Positions 1 to 8,639 of a stretch of 64,000 nt of DNA are shown piece by piece. The notes beneath the pieces were generated by a model. That model had not been told where the DNA came from. It ran no database searches and was given only the letters and a program-made list of their open reading frames with translations. Source of the stretch: Tepidanaerobacter sp. EBM-38 (GTDB lineage Bacteria; Bacillota; Thermosediminibacteria; Thermosediminibacterales; Tepidanaerobacteraceae); contig MPOT01000025.1 in NCBI GenBank assembly GCA_001896545.1, forward strand, positions 94,488 through 158,487, written 5' to 3'. The position numbers and the translations under genes were made by a program. The first letter of the stretch is position 1. Every line of letters begins with the position of its first letter.

Positions 1-651
1 GACAAGGACCAATCTTATGTTTTATATGGTTTGACTCAGCGCCAACTTGAGCATGTCCTTTTTCCGCTGGGCAATTATACAAAAAAGGAAATTCGCCAAA
101 TAGCTCAAAAAATAGGTCTATCTGTTTCGGACAAACCTGACAGCCAAGAGATTTGCTTTATCGATACCAATTACCGTGATTTTCTATATAAGAAAGTCCC
201 GGACAAAATCAAAGAAGGGCCATTTATAGATATAAACGGCAAGGTAATTGGAAGGCATAAAGGCATTTCGTTTTATACAATAGGCCAAAGGAAAGGCCTT
301 GGCATCTCTGCCGGTAAGCCTCTTTATGTAGTAGATATAGATGCTCGGAATAATGCCGTAATTTTAGGGGACGAAAAAGACCTTTATATAAAGGAGTTTA
401 CAGCCCATCAAATTAACTGGGTATCAATAGATGCACCTTACGAAAAGTTTAGTGCAAATGTAAAAATAAGGTACAATTTTGCTGAAAAGCCGGCCAAAAT
501 CATCCCACTTGATAGCGATACGGTAAAAGTAATTTTTGAAAATCCTCAAAAAGCCGTTACCCCCGGCCAATCAGTGGTATTTTATAACGGTGATAAAGTA
601 TTAGGCGGCGGCGTTATAAAACGGCGCTGTCTTTCTGAAAAATCTTTTTAG
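1..651 (+). CDS. mnmA: tRNA-specific 2-thiouridylase MnmA, 3' part
   Basis: This is the C-terminal part of MnmA, which makes the 2-thio group of uridine 34 in Lys, Glu and Gln tRNAs using ATP and a persulfide donor. The frame is open from base 1 and the gene continues beyond the window, so the start is missing. Family signatures are visible: KDQSY just inside the edge, SQEICFI with the second catalytic Cys around residue 54, GQRKGLGI, and the C-terminal beta-barrel ending in TPGQSVVFY and LGGG. It is a housekeeping gene with no functional link to the next cluster, from which a terminator-like hairpin separates it. Confidence 0.95.
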   Translation, partial: DKDQSYVLYGLTQRQLEHVLFPLGNYTKKEIRQIAQKIGLSVSDKPDSQEICFIDTNYRDFLYKKVPDKIKEGPFIDINGKVIGRHKGISFYTIGQRKGLGISAGKPLYVVDIDARNNAVILGDEKDLYIKEFTAHQINWVSIDAPYEKFSANVKIRYNFAEKPAKIIPLDSDTVKVIFENPQKAVTPGQSVVFYNGDKVLGGGVIKRRCLSEKSF

Positions 652-740
652 AAAGACCTTACATTAAACAATTTCTTGGTTTATCGTTATATTGCAATTA
701 CCGACTAAATATGTGATAAGCTATATTTGAGGTAAAAAAA

Positions 741-784
741 TCGGGTAGGAGGTAGATAAAATAATTGTCTATCTACTACCCGAT
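741..784 (+). terminator. Hairpin after mnmA
   Basis: The arms TCGGGTAG and CTACCCGA pair perfectly. An inner TAGATA/TATCTA helix follows after a short bulge. The downstream side is TTATTGTTTT, a loose U-rich tract, so this probably ends mnmA transcription. Confidence 0.6.
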
Positions 785-820
785 TATTGTTTTAAAGAAG
801 GGTTTTAAAACAAGTTTGTC

Positions 821-837
821 GAATTACTAAATAATTC
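821..837. promoter_or_regulatory. Short palindrome upstream of the sigma-54 regulator
   Basis: GAATTA and TAATTC are perfect inverted arms around CTAAA, about 65 bp before the regulator's start codon. The position suits an operator for autoregulation, but there is no independent support. Confidence 0.25.
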
Positions 838-860
838 AGTCATAATTAACAGGATCAACA

Positions 861-902
861 GGGGGTATACTTAAGGGGGTATACTTAAGGGGGCATACTT
901 AA
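861..902 (+). repeat. Three tandem 14-bp units containing the ribosome binding site
   Basis: The unit GGGGGTATACTTAA occurs three times head to tail at 861-874, 875-888 and 889-902; the last copy has one change (GGGGGCATACTTAA). The third unit carries the GGGGG that must serve as the ribosome binding site, and its final A is the first base of the ATG of the regulator gene. The copies could be a repeated protein-binding site or a slippage-prone element that changes the number of ribosome binding sites. Confidence 0.9.
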
Positions 903-2470
903 TGAACGCAAATTTACAGGAAATCTTGATAGACTGTTTGGAAGTCTTAGCTAGAATAACCGGAGGTTATGCCACTGTAACTGATAGAGATGGAGTAAGA
1001 TTAAAAACCGTTGACTCATCTGGTAATGAAATAGAATCTTTAAAGGGTGTAGTATTTGGGCTTGCAAAAAAGGCAGCTCAAACAGGCAAAGCTATTAGTG
1101 GCATGTCTCAACTGGAAGATGGAGCGGAATCGTGGTGCCTGCCCATAAGTGAGTATGTCTTAGCTTGCAGCAACATAGAAAGGGTTAAACGAAATAATGA
1201 TTTGAAATTATCCCTTATAGAGTCTCTGCCCTTTATAGCCCGTGTAGCAGGGGGAGAAGCGGTAGTATTTGACAGTCAAGGTAAAAGAATAGCAACTGTT
1301 GATTCCAAAGGCAATACAGACCATAAAAATTTGGGGTTAGTAAGCAAGGGCGCCAGAGAATCAATGATAAAGCAAAAACCTGTTATCGGAGAATCTTCGT
1401 CTGTCAGCGGCGCCATGGCTGTGCGAATACCAATAACCAAAGAATTTGGCTTCGGATTTAATAACGAAGAAATGGTCAGGCGCAGCAATAAACTTGTAAG
1501 TGAAGTAAGAAAACATCAAACTGCGAAGTACAACTTTTCAGATATTATAGGGGAAAGTCCGGCAATGAGAAAATTAAAAGAGACTGCAAAACTAGCGGCA
1601 AAATCCAATTCAAATGTCCTAATTTACGGTGAAACAGGGACGGGCAAAGAGTTATTTGCCCACTCGATTCATAATGCCAGCGAGCGGCATAATAAACCCT
1701 TTGTGGCTATAAACTGTGCTGCTCTACCGCCTACTTTAATAGAAAGTGAGCTTTTTGGATACGAAAGTGGTGCTTTTACCGGTGCAAAAAAAGGTGGTCA
1801 CCCGGGAGTATTTGAACAAGCTAATGGGGGTACATTATTTTTAGATGAGATCAGCGAGATGGACATTGATTTACAGGCAAAACTTCTAAGAGTTCTTCAG
1901 GAGCGGGAAGTAACACGTTTAGGCGGAAGAAAGGCTATACCACTTGATGTTCGAGTAATAGCTTCCACTAATAAGCCCTTAGATAAAATGGTAAAAGATG
2001 GTAAATTCAGACAGGATTTATTTTTCCGATTAAATGTATTTGACATTAAATTGGTACCCTTGCGGCAGATAAGGGAGGATATACCTCTCATAGCTAGTGA
2101 GATAGTAAAAAAAATGAACGTGATCTTTGGAAAATATGTAGAGAAAATTGATGATGAGGCTACAAGGCTGCTTATGCAATATGATTGGCCAGGAAATGTC
2201 AGAGAACTTGTAAATTGTCTTGAAAAGGCCTTTAATATCTTAGGAAATGATAAATACATTACTAAAGATCACCTAAGCTTTAAATTCAATATGGATGATA
2301 TAGGGGATGCAAGTCAAGGATTGTCGGCTATGTTGGCCGATTATGAAAAAAAAGTAATAGAAAAAGTGCTAAAAGAAACAAAAGGGGTAAAAGTACAAGC
2401 TGCAAAGATCCTTGGAATAAGCACTACTACTCTGTGGAGAAAAATCAAAGAATTAAATATTGAAGTCTGA
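902..2470 (+). CDS. Sigma-54-dependent transcriptional activator of the nicotinate cluster
   Basis: This 522-residue enhancer-binding protein has three parts. Residues about 10-197 form a sensor region of two similar modules: ITGGYATVTDRDG around residue 19 matches VAGGEAVVFDSQG around residue 115, and each module is followed by a TVDS-GN motif. The AAA+ domain has Walker A GETGTGKE (243-250), the sigma-54 contact loop GAFTGA (290-295) and Walker B LFLDE (312-316). The C-terminus is a Fis-type helix-turn-helix (AAKILGISTTTLWRKIKEL). It probably senses nicotinate or a pathway intermediate, since a sigma-54 promoter and three repeated sites lie directly downstream in front of hgd. The ligand is inferred, not seen. 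The start follows the tandem GGGGG repeats. Confidence 0.93.
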   Translation: MNANLQEILIDCLEVLARITGGYATVTDRDGVRLKTVDSSGNEIESLKGVVFGLAKKAAQTGKAISGMSQLEDGAESWCLPISEYVLACSNIERVKRNNDLKLSLIESLPFIARVAGGEAVVFDSQGKRIATVDSKGNTDHKNLGLVSKGARESMIKQKPVIGESSSVSGAMAVRIPITKEFGFGFNNEEMVRRSNKLVSEVRKHQTAKYNFSDIIGESPAMRKLKETAKLAAKSNSNVLIYGETGTGKELFAHSIHNASERHNKPFVAINCAALPPTLIESELFGYESGAFTGAKKGGHPGVFEQANGGTLFLDEISEMDIDLQAKLLRVLQEREVTRLGGRKAIPLDVRVIASTNKPLDKMVKDGKFRQDLFFRLNVFDIKLVPLRQIREDIPLIASEIVKKMNVIFGKYVEKIDDEATRLLMQYDWPGNVRELVNCLEKAFNILGNDKYITKDHLSFKFNMDDIGDASQGLSAMLADYEKKVIEKVLKETKGVKVQAAKILGISTTTLWRKIKELNIEV

Positions 2471-2473
2471 AAA

Positions 2474-2573
2474 CATTTCATTTTTGAAATTACATAACAA
2501 AAACGAAATGATGCAATCTTCAATTATACTGTGTATTCTGATAAAAGCCCAGGAAGCATTTCATATTTGCAAT
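2474..2573 (+). promoter_or_regulatory. Three 17-bp elements, probable binding sites of the activator
   Basis: CATTTCATTTTTGAAAT at 2474-2490, a reverse-strand copy at 2494-2510 (14 of 17 matches) and CATTTCATATTTGCAAT at 2557-2573 (15 of 17) form a set. Their centres are about 20 and 63 bp apart, close to whole helical turns. They lie roughly 85-170 bp upstream of the predicted start site of the sigma-54 promoter, where upstream activating sequences are expected. The third copy lies in the loop of the preceding terminator hairpin. Confidence 0.6.
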
Positions 2574-2588
2574 ACTTTCTGGGCTTTT
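2543..2588 (+). terminator. Rho-independent terminator of the regulator gene
   Basis: AAAAGCCCAG pairs with CTGGGCTTTT over 10 bp, extended by GAA/TTT, and ends in a run of T. The 20-base loop contains one of the 17-bp elements. Confidence 0.8.
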
Positions 2589-2623
2589 TGTTGAATATGT
2601 GGCCTTTTTTAAGGCTGTTTTAA

Positions 2624-2639
2624 CGGCATAAAACTTGCA
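2624..2639 (+). promoter_or_regulatory. Sigma-54 (-24/-12) promoter of the hgd operon
   Basis: CGGCATAAAACTTGCA has GG (2625-2626) and GC (2637-2638) separated by exactly 10 bases, with TTGCA at the -12 element as in the consensus. Transcription should begin near 2650, about 60 bp before hgd. The adjacent gene encodes a sigma-54 activator. Confidence 0.75.
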
Positions 2640-2709
2640 AGTATATATTATTGACTGTTTAAAGCATAAAGCCTGTTATGTTAATTAAAAACAATATTGG
2701 AGGTCAAAA

Positions 2710-3603
2710 ATGAAGATAGGTTTTATCGGTTTAGGTGTAATGGGAAGTCGCATGGCAAAGCGCATACATAATGCAGGGTATAATCTAAAAGTTTTCGACG
2801 TAATGGAAGATGCGGTTATGGAATTTGAAAAGCTGGGAGTCGAAGTCGGAAGCTCCCCCGGCGATGTAGCTATTGACACTGATGTAATATTAATGTCCTT
2901 ACCCAATTCACAAATCGTAACCAATGTAATACTAGGAGAAGACGGCATTCTTTCTAAGGCAAAACCCGGCACTATATTAGTAGACTTAAGCAGTATCACT
3001 CCTAAAGCTATCCGTGATATTTACAAAAAAACAAGCCAAAAAGGGGTAGAAATTCTAGATGCACCTGTCAGTGGAGGTTCTGCCGGGGCGGAATCTGGAA
3101 ACTTGACTATAATGGTGGGAGGAAAAAAAGAAATATTACACGAAGTAATGCCAATTCTTGAAACTATGGGTAAAACTATCTATCACGTTGGCGATGTAGG
3201 AGCAGGAGATACTGTAAAACTCGTGAACAATCTTTTGCTAGGAGCTAATATGGTTGCTGTGGCGGAAGCTCTAACACTGGGTGTAAAAGCAGGTCTGGAT
3301 CCTGAAGTAATGTTTGAAGTTATCACAAACAGTTCAGGCAACTCTTATGCACTCAAAGCCAAGTATCCGAAATTTATATCACAGGGTAACTTTGAACCGG
3401 GTTTTATGATTGATTTACAATATAAAGATCTGCAATTGGCAGTTGATACAGCAAAAGACCTAAACTTACCTCTTGTCATGGGAAATATGGCTCAGCAAAT
3501 TTATGAAATGGCTAAGGCTGAAGGCTTGGGACAAAAGGATATTTCCTCAGTTGTAAAACTTTATGAAAAATGGTCTGGCATTACGGTAAGGAAGGAGGAA
3601 TGA
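2710..3603 (+). CDS. hgd: 2-(hydroxymethyl)glutarate dehydrogenase
   Basis: This NAD(P)-dependent enzyme of the beta-hydroxyacid dehydrogenase family interconverts 2-formylglutarate and 2-(hydroxymethyl)glutarate. The 297 residues show the Rossmann motif GFIGLGVMGSRMA at the N-terminus, the substrate-binding signature DAPVSGGSAGAESG near residue 117, and the catalytic Lys region VGAGDTVKLVNN near 166. Sequence alone fits 3-hydroxyisobutyrate dehydrogenases equally well. The specific assignment rests on the neighbours, which encode the later steps of nicotinate fermentation. It has a GGAGG ribosome binding site and is the first gene of the sigma-54-controlled operon; the next gene starts 1 bp after its stop. 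Confidence 0.88.
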   Translation: MKIGFIGLGVMGSRMAKRIHNAGYNLKVFDVMEDAVMEFEKLGVEVGSSPGDVAIDTDVILMSLPNSQIVTNVILGEDGILSKAKPGTILVDLSSITPKAIRDIYKKTSQKGVEILDAPVSGGSAGAESGNLTIMVGGKKEILHEVMPILETMGKTIYHVGDVGAGDTVKLVNNLLLGANMVAVAEALTLGVKAGLDPEVMFEVITNSSGNSYALKAKYPKFISQGNFEPGFMIDLQYKDLQLAVDTAKDLNLPLVMGNMAQQIYEMAKAEGLGQKDISSVVKLYEKWSGITVRKEE

Positions 3604-3604
3604 A

Positions 3605-5020
3605 GTGGCTACTGCTAAACTTAAGAGTCTAATTGAACAAAAAATGCCTTTAACTTTGGGAGAAGTAATAGAGATCGCTAATGAGACCAAATCAAGTCCA
3701 GCAGTTGTGGTCATTGAAGAGGCGCAAAATCAGACGGGTAAAAACAGAGGAGAAGTCTTAGACCTTGTCCTAAAACAGTTTGAGCATAATCTTAAAGCTG
3801 TAGAAATTGGTATGACTACAGGAGAAAGCCTGCTGTTTGGTAAAGTGGGTGCTGAACTTGCAGCTATTGATGGGTCTAAAATCTTTGAAGATGAATTTAT
3901 CGATAAGGCATTAATGTATACCTTAGCAGCCCAAGTGGGAAATCATACTATAGGCCTTAGGCCATGTGCGGGTACAGGAGATCCTTGCCCCTATACGGGC
4001 TTCATAAAAGCCATGATGGATAGCGGTTATGATCAAGATCGAATTGCTCAGTTGGCCAGCCTTATTTTGAAGGTAGGATCCGTATTCAGAGTGGGCAAAA
4101 TTGGCACCGGCTGTAATATGGAAGGCTTCGGTGCAGGAGCTTGTGCCATGGCTGCAGCTTTTGTAGAACTTAAAGGAGGCAGCCCCCAGGCAATGGAAAG
4201 AGCTATGGTTTTAGCCTTGTCTCCTACAATTGCAGTTCCGTGCACTCCTAGGGTTATGGTGCCGGGTTTATGCGCCACCCATATCGGTGGAGCCATATTA
4301 ATAGGGGCAATGGCTGCAAGTCTAGCAATAAATACTAACATCGAGGTGAATGTTCCGATAGATGTTATGGTATCTATGGCTGCAGAGATTCATCCTATTT
4401 CAGCCAAAGAGATTGTTCCTACTGTGATAAAGTTCATGGAGCCTTTTTTCAAAACAAAGCCCATGGTGGAAGAACTGATAGACGACACAGTTAAATCAAA
4501 AGAAAAAACAAGAATTGAAGAAACCATAAAGGAAGCCAAGGAAATTTCAAAAAGGCTTGTCACCGGTGCAAGACCTATTACGGAAACCTTAGGTGAAGCT
4601 GTTGTAGGCGGTAGCAGTCAAGCAGTGGGTTCTCCTACTAATGCAGCACGAATTGCCCACTTTTTATGTAAGGGAAATATTAAAAAAGTAAAGATAGAGC
4701 TTTATCCTGAACTTTTTGCCCGGCGAGGGATAAATATCCCTGGCATACTGATGGCTGCTGTGTTCGGATCCTCTACTGCTGATTATGAGATGTACGGTAA
4801 AGTTATGGATAAAGTCAAGGAAAAAGGAATAGAAGTGGAGATTTTAGAAACCCAGGAATATCAGGTGCAGAGAATTACCATAGTGGCAGAAGAAGTGACT
4901 TCTATGGTAGATACTTTAAATAGAGGCGGGGGACGATTAGTTCTAAGAGATGCAAGCCCTTCTAAAGATGAGGCTTTAAAGATAGCAAAAGAACTGGGTA
5001 TAGTAGTTATAAATCCTTAA
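3605..5020 (+). CDS. hmd: 2-(Hydroxymethyl)glutarate dehydratase, fused [4Fe-4S] serine-dehydratase-like protein
   Basis: It should dehydrate 2-(hydroxymethyl)glutarate to 2-methyleneglutarate with a [4Fe-4S] cluster. The 471 residues contain two domains of the iron-sulfur serine dehydratase family. Residues about 1-310 are alpha-like, with candidate ligand cysteines in RPCAGTGDPCPYTGF, GTGCNMEGFGAGAC and VPCTPRVMVPGLC. Residues about 320-471 are beta-like, opening with VGGSSQAVGSPTNAARIA, which corresponds to the GPSSSHT-GP motif. Single-chain serine dehydratases run beta then alpha; here the order is reversed. In E. barkeri the enzyme is described as two subunits, HmdA and HmdB. The start is GTG after AAGGAGG. 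No other hmd gene is nearby. Confidence 0.85.
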   Translation: MATAKLKSLIEQKMPLTLGEVIEIANETKSSPAVVVIEEAQNQTGKNRGEVLDLVLKQFEHNLKAVEIGMTTGESLLFGKVGAELAAIDGSKIFEDEFIDKALMYTLAAQVGNHTIGLRPCAGTGDPCPYTGFIKAMMDSGYDQDRIAQLASLILKVGSVFRVGKIGTGCNMEGFGAGACAMAAAFVELKGGSPQAMERAMVLALSPTIAVPCTPRVMVPGLCATHIGGAILIGAMAASLAINTNIEVNVPIDVMVSMAAEIHPISAKEIVPTVIKFMEPFFKTKPMVEELIDDTVKSKEKTRIEETIKEAKEISKRLVTGARPITETLGEAVVGGSSQAVGSPTNAARIAHFLCKGNIKKVKIELYPELFARRGINIPGILMAAVFGSSTADYEMYGKVMDKVKEKGIEVEILETQEYQVQRITIVAEEVTSMVDTLNRGGGRLVLRDASPSKDEALKIAKELGIVVINP

Positions 5021-5037
5021 GGGGCGGTGAACTAAGC

Positions 5038-6255
5038 TTGAATATCATTGAACGGATTATAGCGCAAAAGACCGGAAAAGAAACAGTGAAAGCGGGAGAT
5101 GAATTGTGTGTGCCTGTAGATCTGGCAATAGCCCATGATGTTACCGGTCCGATGGCCATAGAACAATTTAGAAAAATCGGTGCCGAGAAAGTTTTTGACA
5201 AGGACAAAGTAGTATTTGTCATAGATCACAACATACCTTCTTCTTCTGTTGATTCACGATTGCAACATAATAGTTTAAAAAGCTTTTACAAAGATATGGG
5301 AATTAAATTGTACCACCAGGGAGATGGAGTCATTCATCAATTGGCGGCTGAGAAAGCCCTATACAAAGAGGGAGATATTGTGGTAGGCGCCGATTCTCAT
5401 ACATGCACAGCCGGTGCCTTCGGTGCCGTAGCTATTCCCGTAGGAGCAACAGAACTGGCAGCGGTAATGGCTTTAGGAACTATAGATATAGAAGTGCCCC
5501 AAACTTATCTAATTGAGGTTGAAGGGCATTTAAATCCCGGCGTATATGCCAAAGACGTCATTCTTTATTTAATAGGCAAATTTGGCACCCACGGTTTTAC
5601 GGACAAAGCGGTGATTTTTGGCGGTAATACTATCACAAACATGTCCTTTGATGAAAAGATGACTATATCCAATATGGCCATAGAGATGGGGGCCATGATA
5701 GGGTATGTGAACCAAGGTGAGCCCATAGGAGAAGTTGAGGCAACTTACAGGATACAAGCATCGGACATACAGCCACAAGTAGCCTGCCCTTATTCTCCGG
5801 GCAATGTCAAACCGGTGAAAGATGTAGAGGGGACACCAATAACTCAAGTTGTTATAGGAAGTTGCACTAATGGTCGTGTTCAAGATATGGAGATTGCTGC
5901 CGAGGTTTTAAAAGGAAAAAAAATATCCGATATGGTGACCATGATAGTAGTTCCTGCATCCAAGAAAGTTATCGAACAAATGGACCACAAAGGTATAACC
6001 AAAATATTTCGCGATGCTGGTGCTATTGTGGTAAATCCGGGATGTGGGCCGTGCTTCGGTGCCCATCAAGGTTTACTCAGTGAAGACGATATTGCCGTTT
6101 CCACTACAAACAGGAACTTTCCCGGTCGCATGGGCCACAATAAAGCAAAGGTTTACTTGGCTTCTCCCAGAACGGCTGCGGAAAGTGCCATAGCCGGATA
6201 CATTGTAAGTCCGGGAAGCGTTTTGCCATGGAGGGATGATTGTGAAAAAAGTTAA
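5038..6255 (+). CDS. dmdA: 2,3-Dimethylmalate dehydratase large subunit
   Basis: This aconitase-superfamily subunit (405 residues) hydrates dimethylmaleate to (2R,3S)-2,3-dimethylmalate together with DmdB. The three cluster-binding cysteines sit in the usual places: GADSHTCTAGAFG near residue 123, VIGSCTNGR near 280 and NPGCGPCFGAHQG near 340. The length and pattern are those of the homoaconitase/LeuC-like group, so 3-isopropylmalate or homoaconitate dehydratase would be the guess without context. The start is TTG at 5038 after AGGGGCGGTG. It overlaps dmdB by 14 bp, suggesting coupled translation. Confidence 0.88.
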   Translation: MNIIERIIAQKTGKETVKAGDELCVPVDLAIAHDVTGPMAIEQFRKIGAEKVFDKDKVVFVIDHNIPSSSVDSRLQHNSLKSFYKDMGIKLYHQGDGVIHQLAAEKALYKEGDIVVGADSHTCTAGAFGAVAIPVGATELAAVMALGTIDIEVPQTYLIEVEGHLNPGVYAKDVILYLIGKFGTHGFTDKAVIFGGNTITNMSFDEKMTISNMAIEMGAMIGYVNQGEPIGEVEATYRIQASDIQPQVACPYSPGNVKPVKDVEGTPITQVVIGSCTNGRVQDMEIAAEVLKGKKISDMVTMIVVPASKKVIEQMDHKGITKIFRDAGAIVVNPGCGPCFGAHQGLLSEDDIAVSTTNRNFPGRMGHNKAKVYLASPRTAAESAIAGYIVSPGSVLPWRDDCEKS

Positions 6256-6778
6256 AGGTCGAGTATTTTTTCTGGGAGATAACATAGATACAGATCAGAT
6301 TTTACCCGGCTATGCCATGTCGGTTCCAGCTTGTCAACTAAAAAATTATGCATTAAAGGGAAGCTCAATTCCGGATTTTGTCGAAAAAGTAAGACCTGGG
6401 GATGTGATCATAGGAGGCAAAAATTTCGGGTGCGGTTCAAGCCGGGAACAGGCACCTGTGGCCTTAAAGGACGCTGGAGTTGGTGCCGTTATAGCCGCTT
6501 CTTTTGCTATGATATTCAGAAAAAACTCTATAAATATCGGGTTGCCGGTAATCACATCTGAGTGCATAGACCTAATGAAAAGAGAAATTCAAGAAGGCGA
6601 TCAAGTAGAAGTTGATATTGAATCGGGAATTTTACTGCATATTGATTCAGGTAGGGTCTATGAGTTAAAAAAACTTTCCGAACCGGCTTTGGCTACACTG
6701 AGAGCCGGCGGTCTTATAAATCGTGTAAGGGATATACTGTGTGAGAGAGGTGAGCTAATTGACTGTAAAAAGGCCTAA
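6242..6778 (+). CDS. dmdB: 2,3-Dimethylmalate dehydratase small subunit
   Basis: This is the swivelling small subunit (LeuD-like, 178 residues) that completes the DmdAB active site. It has [11 protein letters not shown] at the N-terminus and [15 protein letters not shown] near residue 60, the loop that contacts substrate. GTG at 6242 is preferred over ATG at 6236 because it lies 6 bp after GGAGGG, while the ATG touches that site. The gene overlaps dmdA upstream and mgm downstream. Confidence 0.88.
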   Translation: MKKVKGRVFFLGDNIDTDQILPGYAMSVPACQLKNYALKGSSIPDFVEKVRPGDVIIGGKNFGCGSSREQAPVALKDAGVGAVIAASFAMIFRKNSINIGLPVITSECIDLMKREIQEGDQVEVDIESGILLHIDSGRVYELKKLSEPALATLRAGGLINRVRDILCERGELIDCKKA

Positions 6779-8606
6779 TACTGAAAGAATTATCAAAGAA
6801 GATATGGAGCGAATAAAAGCCTATGAAAAGGCATTTGATGTTAAAATGCCATATATCGATGAAAAAGGAATTATTCAAGGGCTTCCAGAGCCTTATCCCC
6901 GGGAAGTTAACGGAGTGATGAGAAGCGGGTACCGGTTGACGGAATTAGGAAGAAAGGCCAAAAAAGACAGCATTCCTATAATGAATCCTATACTGGGCAG
7001 AAATACCGCGGAGGAAACTTACAGAGAATCAAAACATATGTACGATATGGCGGAAAAACTAGGTACTACTCTTTTTCACTTCGTACACTCGGAAGCGACT
7101 CGCCATATAGATCCTTTAGACGGCATCGAACTGATAGAACAGTCCCGAGGTAAAGGTGGGATTACACCTCTTGGTGAGCGAGAGTTTGTGAAACTGGGTG
7201 GGGGTTCAAAACACCCAATGCGGATTAATGCCACCGGCGATACTCCACACTTATCCATATTAAACTCTTTTATAGCTGGTTTCGATGGTACTGATATAGG
7301 GCCGGTTATCCACGTGCATTTTGGAGGTCGAGGTATTCATGATTATAAAACCAAGGTGTTAAACGGTTTTAAAGCTATTCAGATTTGTGCGGAAAACAAT
7401 ATTTTCGTCCAACTTGATTCTCACAAACATATAAACAATATTGAAGGTACCGATGGAATGGCTCTAGCAATGTGCTTATTAGCTGAAGGATTAGCAGTTT
7501 TGGGGGGTCTTGACCGGGCTTTGAGTTGTATTCAAATGAATGTAGCCGGTATAAACCTTATGGCAGATCTAGCACTGATGAAAGCCTTCAGAGAGATGAT
7601 ATGGAGTGAGTTCATTGTTGTAGTTCCCGAAACCTTCCAGAATCCTCCTGCTGATTTAACAGTGGAACAAGCCCACTTTGCTAGAATGGCTATAAGTGCA
7701 AAATTGGGCGGTGCCAATTTCTATAGACCAAAAGCTGCCGAATCTGTGGGAATACCTACAGGGGAATCTATGGCAAAAGCCATTTGGGCCACTATGAATG
7801 TATTTGAAAACACTTATAAAATTGATATCCATGATGAATATATCACGCAGCGCAAAAACGAAATAAAACAGGAGGCCTTGGCAGTATTAACAGCTGCTTT
7901 AGGTGAATCAACCATGCTTAAGCCAGAGCAGATCACTGAGGATTTCTGGAAGCGGTACAATCCCGAGGAGCTTATAGAGCTAATAGTAAAAGCCGGTAAA
8001 AGCGGTATATTAGATACTCCCCGAGCCGGAGGGTGGGACTTGAAGCGATTTGTAAAAACCCATCGGGATCCTGATGGAATCAGACGATATGTACCAGGCT
8101 ATACTCCACTGGGAGTGGACAAAAAATATATGCCTGTTACTAAAGAGAAAGTTCAAGTTCCTAAACAGGTTCCAATTACTAAAAAACATAAAGTAGTACT
8201 TGCCACAGTTGGAGCCGATGCTCACGTAGTTGGGATAAACCAAGTTCGAGAAGCCATCCAACAGGCAGGTTACGAGGTTATATTCTTAAGGGGCATGAAC
8301 CTACCGGAAACTGTAGCAGAAGTGGCTGCAGAGACTAAAGCCAGTGTAGTGGGAGTCAGTAACCTTTTGGGTCTTGGAATTACCTTATTTCCACGGGTGA
8401 ACCAGCGTTTACAGGAACTGGGCATAAGAGACGATGTTGTGCTAATGGCTGGGGGCAGGATTGCAGAAAAGGAAGAAGACCACAAAGAATACGAGGATAA
8501 AATTAAAAATGAAGGCCCCGGTTTTCTTGGAGTTGACGGATTTTTTGGTCCTGGTTCCAAGTTGGATGATATTGTGGCATGGATTGATGAAAAGACTCAA
8601 AAATAA
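6759..8606 (+). CDS. mgm: 2-Methyleneglutarate mutase (adenosylcobalamin-dependent)
   Basis: It carries out the carbon-skeleton rearrangement of 2-methyleneglutarate to 3-methylitaconate. The 615 residues match the length expected for Mgm (about 614). The N-terminal two thirds are a TIM barrel of the glutamate-mutase-E type. The C-terminal 130 residues are a B12-binding domain with the DxHxxG motif (D487, H489, G492), then SNLLGLG and MAGGRI, which cradle the nucleotide tail. The start is TTG at 6759 after GAGAGGTGAGC, overlapping dmdB by 20 bp. Its need for B12 links it to the cbi operon at the right end of the window. Confidence 0.93.
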   Translation: MTVKRPNTERIIKEDMERIKAYEKAFDVKMPYIDEKGIIQGLPEPYPREVNGVMRSGYRLTELGRKAKKDSIPIMNPILGRNTAEETYRESKHMYDMAEKLGTTLFHFVHSEATRHIDPLDGIELIEQSRGKGGITPLGEREFVKLGGGSKHPMRINATGDTPHLSILNSFIAGFDGTDIGPVIHVHFGGRGIHDYKTKVLNGFKAIQICAENNIFVQLDSHKHINNIEGTDGMALAMCLLAEGLAVLGGLDRALSCIQMNVAGINLMADLALMKAFREMIWSEFIVVVPETFQNPPADLTVEQAHFARMAISAKLGGANFYRPKAAESVGIPTGESMAKAIWATMNVFENTYKIDIHDEYITQRKNEIKQEALAVLTAALGESTMLKPEQITEDFWKRYNPEELIELIVKAGKSGILDTPRAGGWDLKRFVKTHRDPDGIRRYVPGYTPLGVDKKYMPVTKEKVQVPKQVPITKKHKVVLATVGADAHVVGINQVREAIQQAGYEVIFLRGMNLPETVAEVAAETKASVVGVSNLLGLGITLFPRVNQRLQELGIRDDVVLMAGGRIAEKEEDHKEYEDKIKNEGPGFLGVDGFFGPGSKLDDIVAWIDEKTQK

Positions 8607-8639
8607 TGTTTTCTAAAATACTTACAGGAGGAGAACTCT

